Assembly: GCF_009758205.1 (NCBI RefSeq)
Contig: NZ_WRXN01000003.1
Location: 186,001 to 250,000, forward strand
Direction of reading: 5' to 3'
Origin: Chitinophaga tropicalis
GTDB lineage: Bacteria; Bacteroidota; Bacteroidia; Chitinophagales; Chitinophagaceae
DNA: 64,000 nt
Shown: positions 27,340 to 37,000 of the stretch, in pieces
Numbering within the stretch: the first letter of the stretch is position 1
Layout: every line of letters begins with the position of its first letter
Position numbers and translations under genes: made by a program
The notes under the pieces: model-generated
What the model saw: only the letters and a program-made list of their open reading frames with translations
The model's database searches: none
What the model was told of the DNA's origin: nothing

Positions 27340-28169
27340 AGAATATGTATCTGCTCCTGCTTTTCTGTTTTGTAAGCCTTACTTCCAGGGCACAGGAAAA
27401 TTGTGATATTTATACGGATTCTCTCTGCAGGCTTGCCTGTAAATTATCCGGCCTGGCCAGCAGTTTTCCGCAGGGTTCCCGGAACAGCCAGGTATATCTT
27501 GACAGTGCTATAAGGTTATGCCCGGAGAGGGCAGAGGCATGGCGTGAAATAAGTGTTCCTTACCTGAAAAGGGGGGATTTTGCGACCTGGCGTAAGTATC
27601 TTGATAAAGCAGTAGCACTGCAGCCTGGCAGGGTGCTGGATGTAAGGGGATGGTGCCGGTTCAAATTCCTGAGAGATTATGAAGGCGCTCTTGAGGACCT
27701 GAAGAGGTTTGACAGCTTAACTCACTTTGCTTCCAAACATACGGGAGATGGTACTTACAGCTTGTATGTTGTAATGGCATTGTGTGAGCGGGAGTTAGGT
27801 AATTATTCCAGTGCAGCGCTTTATTTCTCTAAAGGTATTGATAGTATTTTCTACACAAAAGGGAAAGATTTTATAGGGTTGTTCGACTTTTTACACAGGG
27901 CTGTATTGAAGCTGAGACAGCAGGATTATGCAGGTGCTTTATCGGACCTTGATCAACAGGAAAAATTGTGCAGGAATTATGTGGAGACCAGTTATTATAA
28001 AGGAATAGTTTACCGTTCTCTTGGGAAACATAAGCTGGCGAGAAAGCAGTTTGAAAATGCGGCACGTTTGTATAAGGAAGGGTTTCACCTGTCTGATGTT
28101 TATTGTGAGATGCCGGATGCAGTGTATCCTTCAGATATAGAGGAAGCATTAATGGAGCGAAGGCATTAA
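27336..28169 (+). CDS. secreted TPR-repeat protein
   Basis: A 277-aa protein with a signal peptide (about 1-19, ending TSRAQ). Tetratricopeptide units follow: YLDSAIRLCPERAEAWREIS, YLKRGDFATWRKYLDKAVAL, ALYFSKGIDSIFYTKGKDFI, YKGIVYRSLGKHKLARKQFE. It probably acts as a periplasmic protein-interaction scaffold. The start overlaps the previous gene by 4 nt (ATGA). No partner is known beyond this pair and the upstream adhesin. Confidence 0.75.
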   Translation: MKNMYLLLLFCFVSLTSRAQENCDIYTDSLCRLACKLSGLASSFPQGSRNSQVYLDSAIRLCPERAEAWREISVPYLKRGDFATWRKYLDKAVALQPGRVLDVRGWCRFKFLRDYEGALEDLKRFDSLTHFASKHTGDGTYSLYVVMALCERELGNYSSAALYFSKGIDSIFYTKGKDFIGLFDFLHRAVLKLRQQDYAGALSDLDQQEKLCRNYVETSYYKGIVYRSLGKHKLARKQFENAARLYKEGFHLSDVYCEMPDAVYPSDIEEALMERRH

Positions 28170-28255
28170 TTCAGGATTTGATAACTTTATATTGTTTGAT
28201 GATATAAGGTAATATCATTAAATTCGATACTTCACCTAAAAACCCGTTTTAACCC

Positions 28256-28654
28256 ATGAGAAAAACCCTCATTTTCTGTGTGCTGTCACTACTGTTTGTT
28301 TCACAGATCTATGCCATTACACCTGCACGTACCCTCTTAGTGCAAGACCTTAAGCAAAACGAAATTGCCACTACCTACAATGTACGTATCAGGCTGGTAC
28401 GCACTGATGGCAGTCCTGTTACGGGAAGCATAGGATTACGCGGATTCTGGGCCCGTAATGAACAGACCGGTGTCTATTATGATCCTACTGACCGGGAAGG
28501 ATATGAGTTTGAAGGACTGCCTGACGGCACGTATACTTTCGGCGCATATCCGGGTAACTGGGAAGGCGCTGTGTCAAAGACAGTGACCCTGGACCCAGGT
28601 CAGGCAGGAGCGGATGGATTTATTGAAGTGACGTTAGTGTACTGGGTTGAGTAG
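28256..28654 (+). CDS. small secreted beta-sandwich protein of unknown function
   Basis: A 132-aa protein with a signal peptide (about 1-20, MRKTLIFCVLSLLFVSQIYA). The mature part (NVRIRLVRTDGSPVTGSIGL, EFEGLPDGTYTFGAYPGNWE) resembles a carboxypeptidase-regulatory or prealbumin-like beta-sandwich. No catalytic residues are recognised. It stands 86 nt after the TPR gene, with a weak hairpin after its stop. Confidence 0.65.
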   Translation: MRKTLIFCVLSLLFVSQIYAITPARTLLVQDLKQNEIATTYNVRIRLVRTDGSPVTGSIGLRGFWARNEQTGVYYDPTDREGYEFEGLPDGTYTFGAYPGNWEGAVSKTVTLDPGQAGADGFIEVTLVYWVE

Positions 28655-28671
28655 TTAATGATCTTATGATT

Positions 28672-28694
28672 CTCCGGGGTTAAGAACCCTGGAG
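28672..28694. terminator. weak hairpin after the small secreted protein gene
   Basis: CTCCGGGGTT, loop AAG, AACCCTGGAG: ten pairs with one G-U. No T-tract follows closely, so termination is uncertain. Confidence 0.35.
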
Positions 28695-28696
28695 GA

Positions 28697-28846
28697 TCAA
28701 TATTGATATTCTTTGTACCATTGTTTAAACAGCGGCACCAGGTTTAGCAGCATATCCTGTAATTTCTTATATTCAGATAAAGAAAGAATGCTCCGCCTGC
28801 AAAACTGGAGTTCATTTTTGTAAATAATAAGCCTATACGAGAAAAG
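28697..28846 (-). pseudogene. C-terminal fragment of an unknown gene
   Basis: On the minus strand a 49-residue frame ends with TGA at 28697 and is closed upstream by TAG at 28847-28849, with no start codon at its head. The peptide (LIIYKNELQFCRRSILSLSE, then YKKLQDMLLNLVPLFKQWYK) looks coding. The motif RRSI-x-x-LSEYKK recurs on the same strand near 39982-40031. It is probably the end of a broken gene; the family is not recognised. Confidence 0.4.
28762..28797. repeat. left copy of a 36-bp near-identical repeat
   Basis: Matches 39996-40031 at about 33 of 36 positions, beginning ATTTCTTATATTCAGATAAA and ending ATGCTCCGCC, in the same orientation. Flanking sequences on either side do not match. 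Confidence 0.6.
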
Positions 28847-29321
28847 CTATCTTCATTATAACTTTTATTAATCATTCAAACATGACACAAAAGTGTTAGC
28901 TTCATCTATAAGATGATTTTTACTTTTGTTCGACAGTTAAATGTGAGAATAACCTTATAGCCTAATCTTTGTGAATGTTCCTATACATACTCTGCCCTGG
29001 CTGTATAATTCATATTCAACTGTAATTTAACCGGCATTGTTCTGGTTCGTAATCTATTGGGATGACAAGATGTTTGTTCCCGGAAGGGTATCTGCTGCTA
29101 AAAATTACTATGCCCGTATATGTGTGTATGTGACTCCTGCATTAATCTTAAGGGGATAATATTTATCTATAAGAGCAAATTTTCACCGCTTGGGGGCTGT
29201 TATGGGGCTATATACGTCCAAAATCATTATCAGAACAGAAAAGAAATAAGTAAAAGTCTTAACAGGCTTCTTCCAGGTAAATATAAATGACAAAAGAGTG
29301 GACAAATACAAAGAATTCTTC

Positions 29322-32300
29322 ATGAAGTACCAACTGTCTTTGACTATGATAATGGGGTTCTGCTTTTCATTCTGCAATTATGCAAACGGACAGGCAAATC
29401 CCGGGAGTTTAAGTAATGGATTTATTCCGGAAGTGGTGCCGCCTTCTCCTACTGCTGCCTCATTGGGAAAATTCGGGGAATGGCCGGTAAGTTATTATAC
29501 TGGCGTACCGGATATTTCGATACCTGTATATGAGGTTAAAAGCCGCAAACTGTCTCTTCCTATATCCTTGTCGTATCATGCGTCCGGTGTGAAAATTGAA
29601 GAAATCAGCGGATGGACGGGTGTTGGCTGGACATTAAACGCTGGTGGCGTTATAACAAAAACAATTGTAGGGAAGGCTGATAATGAAGTGAATGGCTTTT
29701 ATACCCGTCTGCGTGAGGGTAAATATTTCAAGTCTTCCTATACTTTTACAGACATAAACGACTTCGTTTTTTTGAGGAAAGTTGCAGAAGGTGATATAGA
29801 TACAGAGCCGGATGTTTATTTCTTCAATTTCAACGGCAGATCTGGCAAGTTTTTTTTCGATGAGCAAGGTAATTTTCGCTGTATTCCTGCAAATGTACTC
29901 AAACTTACCCGGAATCCACTTTCTGATCCTAATGCCCTGAATATCTGGGAAATTGTAGATGAAAATGGCACGACCTATACATTTGGCTCATCAGATGGCG
30001 TCTCAGGTGGTATAGAACAATCTGAAGTAATTAATACAGAGTCACCTGCATCTGCAAACTTCGAGGATAATGCATGGTATCTCACACGTATTGTATCAAA
30101 CGATAAAAGTGATACCATTAAGTTACAATATGCCGACAAATCTGAGGCTTATACAATGAAAAGTACTCAGTCAATAAAGGAATTTCATGTGAAACCAGGA
30201 GGATATCCTGCCAATAACCAGACCTGGGAAGAAATTCTTCATTTAAAGAATGTCTGTTACAATGGTACTCCTAACAGTGACCCAATGAATACCCGGCATA
30301 TTACCCGTGGTAAGGGGCTGCTTTCTTCGATCAGTTGGGCACAAGGGGAAGTGAGATTCTTTGCAGGTACCGCCAGACAGGATCTTTCACAAGGGCTATT
30401 ACTAGATAGCATCCTTGTTACAGCTTCAGAAACCGGGAAAGCTATAAAGAAAACTGTTTTGCAATATTCTTATAAAGGTGACAGATATTACCTGGATTCC
30501 CTGTCAGATTTTAACAGGGAAAGAACAGAAAAGCAATTACATAGTTTCTACTATTATACAGGATTGCCATCCAGGTTCTCTAATTCCCAGGATCATTGGG
30601 GCTTTTTTAACGCTTCGGCGAACAATAATTTATTGCCTAATAGTTCTGTGATGCAAACTCCTACATCTGCTAACAGAGAACCGAATGAATCTGCCGCTAA
30701 ATCCGGAACACTCAGGCGTATTAAATATCCTACTGGTGGTTACACTGATTTTGACTATGAGTTGCACCGTTATCAGGCAGGATCAATTCCCAATGCTCCC
30801 ACTACGGAAATAGGTACTGGAAGAGCTTATGCTTCTACCTATAATTATAAAGTTCCAATTGCACATGATAGTATTGTAACCTTCGATGTTCCATTTGCGC
30901 AAAATGGTTCAAACATTTCTATCCGCTATGCAAATTATAGTCGTCCGAATTCGAAGCTGGAAGGATGGCTTCCTTACATACGGCTTGAGCGCCTGAATGG
31001 AGATGGCAATTATGTACTTCAACAGGAATGGAATGCCTATGACCAATTTCCGGGAGGAAACATACCGGCCAATACCGATGGCACTTTTGATTTTTCTATA
31101 GCGCCTATTACGGTGCCGCTAACAGCGGGCACGTATCGTTTGACTACCGACAATACCTGTTCAGGATTCAGATGTCCGGATGATAACTCAACGAAAGCCG
31201 CGATTTATGCAGACATGTATTTCCAAAGATATGTACAGGTACCAGGCACAACACAGCCGGACCCGGTTGCAGGCGGTTTACGTATCAAGACTATTACGAA
31301 TTATGACAATCAGAGTCCTCTCCCGGTGACAACACGACTCTTTCAGTATGGAACCGGCAATATCTTAACTTATCCTAAATATCTTCACTATTATGGCCAG
31401 GATGTAGCCTCCTATGAAAGCAAAACGGGAATAGGGCCATGCATGACTGATTTCGCAATATATAAAGAGACGACAAGCTCCAGCCAGGCCATTCTGGGAG
31501 TTAACCAGGGTTCCAGTGTTGGTTATGGTACCGTACGGGAGTACAGCGTTAACAATGAAGGCATAGATAATGGCTATACCAAATACGAGTTTCTCTTTGC
31601 ACCCGATTCAACCAATGACTATTACTTTGATCACTCATACTGGAGCAGCGGCGATATTCAGTCTTTAACCACTTCCATACCGGTAAATGATTATAGTTAT
31701 AAACGGGGATTGCTGTCTCAGAAAACTGTTTATGCAAGAGCTGCAAATGGTTATAAGATCGTTTCCAGCATAAAGGATGAATATGCCTTTAATGATGGCG
31801 ACACCTCAAGGCTTTACAAGAGGCTGAAAGGGCTTCGTGTAAAGAAACTGAGATCAGTTATTTATCCTTGCTTCACTGAAATAAATGGTGAGCCGATACC
31901 GACTACAGAGCACTTCGAATATGATTATGGTTATGGATTTTATAACCTTGTAACTTCATGGGTGCAAAAAGTATCTACAGAAGAAACGACATATGACATG
32001 CTGAGTGGAGATAGTCTGACAAACCTGACCAGGTATTACTATGACAATAATAAACATCTTTCCGTTAGCCGGACAGAAACCAGTGATAGTGAGGGAGATG
32101 TTCTTACAACTTATTATACTTATCCCCATGAGCTGGTTAACAGTGGAGTAACTGATCCCTACAGTGAAATGGTGGCTCGTAATATGATCAGTTCTGTAGT
32201 TGAGGAAAAGGTGGTAAAGAATGATACCAGGGAACTTACCAGGAAGAAAATAAACTATGAATCAGTTTCGTCGTCATTAATTGCTCCACGACGCCTGGAA

Positions 32301-34046
32301 ACAGCTTTAAATGGCAATCCACTTGAGGAACAAGCTGTTATCCAACAATATGATGAAGCCGGTAATATTCTTCAATATAAGGAACGTAGTGGCATAACCG
32401 GTTCATTTATCTATGATCATGCTAACAGTCTTCCAATTGCAAAAGTAAGTAATGCAGTTTCTGGTAATATTGCGTATTCAGGGTTTGAATCGACTGGAAA
32501 TGGCAACTGGCAGCTGGCTGGGTTACGTACAGCCGGAAATGCTTTCACAGGAAATTATTATTATAATTTAAGCAATGGAAATATTACAAAATCTGGTCTT
32601 GATCAATCTTTAAGCTACATTATCTCCTATTGGTCAAATGGCGGCTCCGCCATGGCTAACGGAAGTGCCGGCACGGTTGGCCGTACAGCCGGAGGCTGGA
32701 CATATTATCAGCACTTACTACCATCCGGTAATGCAACAGTTACAATCAGCGGAACTACCGGCATAGACGAGATGAGGCTATATCCTCAGAATTCCAGGAT
32801 GTCTACCTTTACTTATGACCCGCTGGTTGGAATGATAGCTAAGGGTGGTGAGAATAATGAGATTGCCTTATATGAATATGACGGGTTCAACAGGCTTGTT
32901 AACATACGAGATGTTGACAGGAATATTTTAAAGAGAACTGATTATGAATATGTTAATCCTGTTAAAGAAAATAGCATTTCTACTTTCTTTAATGTTGAAA
33001 AAAGGCAGGACTTTACAAAGAATAACTGCTCTGCCGGAACGGCTGCAGTCGTTACATATGTAGTTCCAGCTGAAAAATATTTTTCCTATATCAGCCAGGA
33101 AGATGCCGATAATAAAGCACAGGCAGATATAACTGCCAATGGGCAGCAATATGCAAATACATATGGCTCCTGTATATTCAGCAATAGTGCGGCTTCCGGC
33201 TCTTTTACCAGGAATAACTGTGAATCGGGAGCCGTACCCGCCACTGTGACATACACAGTAGAAGCAGGAAGATACAGATCTGCGGAAAGTCAGGCTATTG
33301 CAGATAGCCTGGCGCTTGCGGATGTCAATAATTCCGGGCAGGATTATGCAAACGTCAATGCTACATGTACTTATTCAAATGATGCGATAAATGGCTCTTT
33401 TACAACTGTGTGTACTAATGGTGCCCGGGGATCTGTTATGATTTATAACGTCGCAGCAGGTAAATATACCTCTAGCATAAGTAAAGCAGATGCTAATGCC
33501 AAGGCACAACAGGATATCAATGATAATGGACAGAACTACGCTAATACAAATGGCACCTGCCTTTTTTACAATGTGGCGATGAATCAGTCTTTTACCAGGA
33601 ATAACTGTAGCTGGGGCTATACAGGAGCGGCAATTGTTTATTCTGTCCCTGCGGACAGATACTCTTCTGCTACAAGTCAGGCTGCTGCAAATGCTTTAGC
33701 GCAGAATGATATCAATGCCAAAGGTCAGAATTATGCAAATACAAACGGTTCCTGTATTGACGATAACAGCGCCAATGTATTTATATCAGAACGTCTTAAT
33801 GCGGGTGTTAATCCGTTTACGGCAACTATATCGCTTCCTAATGGTACTGTTTTGTTCCAGCAGACATTTAAAGAATTAGGCGCCCCTGCATTGCCATTTA
33901 AGGTATCCGTTTCAAATGGCACTTATACTGTAAAACTGGAAGGTATGCAGCAGTTTAAGGCAACTGTAAATGGAACAGAGCAAACTGTAACCGGAAGTAA
34001 GACATGGACTGTGTCTTCCCGTGTTATAATTGAAGTTTATAAATAG
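29322..34046 (+). CDS. large secreted DUF5977-repeat protein, companion of the RHS protein
   Basis: A 1574-aa protein from the ATG at 29322; an in-frame GTG at 29298 would only lengthen the N-terminus. A signal peptide is present (about 1-25). The N-terminal body (GKFGEWPVSYYTGVPDISIP, SLSYHASGVKIEEISGWTGV) is typical of Bacteroidota proteins preceding RHS genes. YD-like pieces (FTYDPLVGMIAKGGE, ALYEYDGFNRLVNIRDVD) precede four DUF5977 repeats at about 1227-1484, each with an FTRNNC-like start and a GQNYANTNGTC-like end. A C-terminal beta-rich domain follows. It ends 8 nt before the RHS gene, so they are co-expressed. It may help present or deliver the RHS protein; that role is inference. Confidence 0.82.
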   Translation: MKYQLSLTMIMGFCFSFCNYANGQANPGSLSNGFIPEVVPPSPTAASLGKFGEWPVSYYTGVPDISIPVYEVKSRKLSLPISLSYHASGVKIEEISGWTGVGWTLNAGGVITKTIVGKADNEVNGFYTRLREGKYFKSSYTFTDINDFVFLRKVAEGDIDTEPDVYFFNFNGRSGKFFFDEQGNFRCIPANVLKLTRNPLSDPNALNIWEIVDENGTTYTFGSSDGVSGGIEQSEVINTESPASANFEDNAWYLTRIVSNDKSDTIKLQYADKSEAYTMKSTQSIKEFHVKPGGYPANNQTWEEILHLKNVCYNGTPNSDPMNTRHITRGKGLLSSISWAQGEVRFFAGTARQDLSQGLLLDSILVTASETGKAIKKTVLQYSYKGDRYYLDSLSDFNRERTEKQLHSFYYYTGLPSRFSNSQDHWGFFNASANNNLLPNSSVMQTPTSANREPNESAAKSGTLRRIKYPTGGYTDFDYELHRYQAGSIPNAPTTEIGTGRAYASTYNYKVPIAHDSIVTFDVPFAQNGSNISIRYANYSRPNSKLEGWLPYIRLERLNGDGNYVLQQEWNAYDQFPGGNIPANTDGTFDFSIAPITVPLTAGTYRLTTDNTCSGFRCPDDNSTKAAIYADMYFQRYVQVPGTTQPDPVAGGLRIKTITNYDNQSPLPVTTRLFQYGTGNILTYPKYLHYYGQDVASYESKTGIGPCMTDFAIYKETTSSSQAILGVNQGSSVGYGTVREYSVNNEGIDNGYTKYEFLFAPDSTNDYYFDHSYWSSGDIQSLTTSIPVNDYSYKRGLLSQKTVYARAANGYKIVSSIKDEYAFNDGDTSRLYKRLKGLRVKKLRSVIYPCFTEINGEPIPTTEHFEYDYGYGFYNLVTSWVQKVSTEETTYDMLSGDSLTNLTRYYYDNNKHLSVSRTETSDSEGDVLTTYYTYPHELVNSGVTDPYSEMVARNMISSVVEEKVVKNDTRELTRKKINYESVSSSLIAPRRLETALNGNPLEEQAVIQQYDEAGNILQYKERSGITGSFIYDHANSLPIAKVSNAVSGNIAYSGFESTGNGNWQLAGLRTAGNAFTGNYYYNLSNGNITKSGLDQSLSYIISYWSNGGSAMANGSAGTVGRTAGGWTYYQHLLPSGNATVTISGTTGIDEMRLYPQNSRMSTFTYDPLVGMIAKGGENNEIALYEYDGFNRLVNIRDVDRNILKRTDYEYVNPVKENSISTFFNVEKRQDFTKNNCSAGTAAVVTYVVPAEKYFSYISQEDADNKAQADITANGQQYANTYGSCIFSNSAASGSFTRNNCESGAVPATVTYTVEAGRYRSAESQAIADSLALADVNNSGQDYANVNATCTYSNDAINGSFTTVCTNGARGSVMIYNVAAGKYTSSISKADANAKAQQDINDNGQNYANTNGTCLFYNVAMNQSFTRNNCSWGYTGAAIVYSVPADRYSSATSQAAANALAQNDINAKGQNYANTNGSCIDDNSANVFISERLNAGVNPFTATISLPNGTVLFQQTFKELGAPALPFKVSVSNGTYTVKLEGMQQFKATVNGTEQTVTGSKTWTVSSRVIIEVYK

Positions 34047-34054
34047 TCAATCCC

Positions 34055-37000
34055 ATGATGCCCAAAGTAACAAAATCTATCTTTTCTATATTGATTCTCT
34101 GTACGTTTGGTAGCAGAGATATTTCTGCGCAGAACGTTCCTGTTACAACTGGAAATACTTCCGCGACAGCAGTAGCTCTTCCTTCTGCTTACACCGGATC
34201 TACCCTTAATTATATCCGGACCTGGGAGCCCAGTATGCCCACTTCAGATATTAGTATTGTGGTATCTGACAGCCGTACATTATCTGAAGTAAAACAAGGC
34301 ACACAGTATTTTGATGGTCTTGGCCGGCCGTTGCAGACAGTGCAGAAGGCTATCAGTCCCGAGGGACGGGATGTTGTGGCACCAGTGATATATGACGCCT
34401 ATGGGAGGGAAAAATATAAGTATTTGCCTTATGTTCAGCAGGTTGGAAATAATAATGATGGTAAGTTCAAAACTGATCCGTTTGCGGCGCAACAAGCCTT
34501 TTACCAGGATAATAATCTCAATCCTGGTGTTGCGGGAGAGAAGATTTATTACAGCCAGGTGGAATATGAACCCTCTCCGCTGAACAGGATATTAAAGACT
34601 TACGCTCCGGGAAATAGCTGGGCGTTGGAGGGTGGTAATAAACCAGTTATCAATCAATTCCTTTCCAATACTTCAACAGATTCTGTTCGCGTATGGAAAG
34701 TGAATGCCTCTGTTCCAACAAGCACCGGTACATATGCTGGAAATCAACTATACAAAAACGTTACAATTGATGAAGCTGGGAATCAGGTAATTGAATATAA
34801 AAACAAAGAGGGGAAAGTGGTCCTTAAGAAATCTCAGGTGGCTGATTCTCCCGGCGCTGCACATGTAGGATGGTTATGTACATATTATGTGTATGATGAC
34901 CTGGGAAATCTTGTATTTGTGATCCCTCCCAAAGCGGTACAATTGATTGCGGGTAACTGGACAATAGGCAATGATGTTGCAACGGAACTTTGTTTCAGCT
35001 ATCAATATGACAATCGTAACAGGATGATAGTAAAGCAGGTGCCCGGTGCCGGGCCTGTTCATATGGTATATGATGTACGGGACAGGTTAGTATTTACGCA
35101 GGATGCTGTACAGCGTTCCAAGTCCACACCTGAATGGCTGGTTACGTTTTATGATGAGCTGAACCGTCCTGTTATGACGGCCATATACAAATCATCCAGC
35201 ACCAGGGAAACGCTGCAACAGAGTATGAATACTGCTACTTCCACCAGCGAGACCATCACTTATGCTTTTCCTGTTCAACCGGACCTGTATGTTAGTCAAT
35301 ATGCAGGAGAAAGTCAGTTTATCGCTACAAACAGTGTAAATTTTTCAGGGAGATTCGATTCAGGAGAAGGAGCAACTTTTGATGCAAATATTCAACCGGG
35401 TGGTACATCGGGATCAACAACAATAATGGCAACCAATCCCCTGCCGGGTATATCTTCAGCAGATATGACACCACTGACATATACCTATTACGATAATTAC
35501 AATTATACAGGCAAACTTCCTTTTGAAAGCGGTGATATCAGTAAGCCGCAGGCTGGCGGTAACCCTTATGCAGAAGTATTACCGGGCACGCCCAGTAGTA
35601 TGACCAGCGGGCTGGTGACCGGTTCAAAAGTGCGTGTTCTGGGAACAGATCAATGGTTAACTACCAGTTCATATTACAATGATAAAGGACGTACTATCCA
35701 GGTAGTGAGTGAAAATAGTGTTGGTGGTCGTGATGTGGCTACCAGTCTTTATGATTTTAGCGGGAAAGTGCTGAGCACTTATATAAGTCATAAGAATCCC
35801 CGAAGTATGCTGACACCAGAGATCAAGGTGCTGACAACTAATTTATATGATGCCGGCGGCAGGCTGGTTCAGGTAAAGAAGAAAATTAATGAGGAAGCAG
35901 AACAGATCGTAGCTGTTAATAGCTATGATGAACTGGGGCAATTAAAGCAGAAGCGCCTGGGAGTAACGGGAGCCAGCACTCAGCTGGATACTGTAACATA
36001 TAGTTATAATATCCGTGGTTGGGTATCTGGTATCAATAAGGCCTTTGTGAACACTCCTAACAGTACTTTTAACTGGTTTGGGCAGGAGTTGAACTATGAC
36101 CAAGGATTTATTGCCAAACAGTTTAACGGGAATATATCCGGTATTAAATGGAAAAGTGGAAGTGATGGTATCAGCCGGGCTTATGGCTACAACTATGATA
36201 AGGTAAACCGTCTTACAGTGGCTGATTTCACTCAACAGAATAGTGGAAGTACTGCCTGGACGAAGGATAAAGTAGATTTTTCAGTGAGTAACCTACTGTA
36301 TGATGCCAATGGCAATATTAATTCCATGACGCAGAAAGGTATGGTTGGCACCAGTATCGCTACTGTTGATCAGCTTAACTATTCTTACCAGGCCAGTAGT
36401 AACAAGTTGCTGGCAGTAGCCGATCCCAGCAATACAGCTACGGCCAAGCTGGGTGATTTTAATAATGGTACTAATACAGGGGATGATTATAACTATGATG
36501 TAAATGGTAACCTGGTAAGTGATCAGAATAAGGGGATCAGCGCTATTATTTACAATCACTTAAACCTGCCTGTGCAGATTACTATCACCGGTAAAGGCAT
36601 CATTAGCTATCAATATGACGCGGCAGGTAATAAGCTGAAGAAAACGGTAATTGATAATACTGTAACTCCTTCTAAAACAACTGTTACTGATTACGTGGCA
36701 GGTTTTGTATACCGGCAGGATACGCTTGAATTTACTGGTCATGAAGAAGGCCGTATTCGGCCAGTGTATAAATCCGGTCAGCCGGTACATTATGCCTATG
36801 ACTATTTTGAGAAGGACCACCTCGGCAATATCAGGGTTGTCTTAGGCACTCAGACAGATACCAGTGTTTACGCAGCTACTATGGAAACGGCTGCTACAGA
36901 TAAGGAAAATGCCTTGTTCAGTAATATAGATGCCACCCGTTCTGCTCTGCCGTCAGGCTATCCAGCCGATGCGACTACTAATCCTAATGCGTATGTATCC

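Larger units (their letters stand above)
28655..29321. other. 667-nt intergenic region with gene remnant and repeat
   Basis: It holds a hairpin (28672-28694), a minus-strand coding remnant (28697-28846) and the left copy of a 36-bp repeat (28762-28797). From about 28900 to 29321 the DNA is AT-rich and I see no gene or clear promoter for the next gene. Confidence 0.5.
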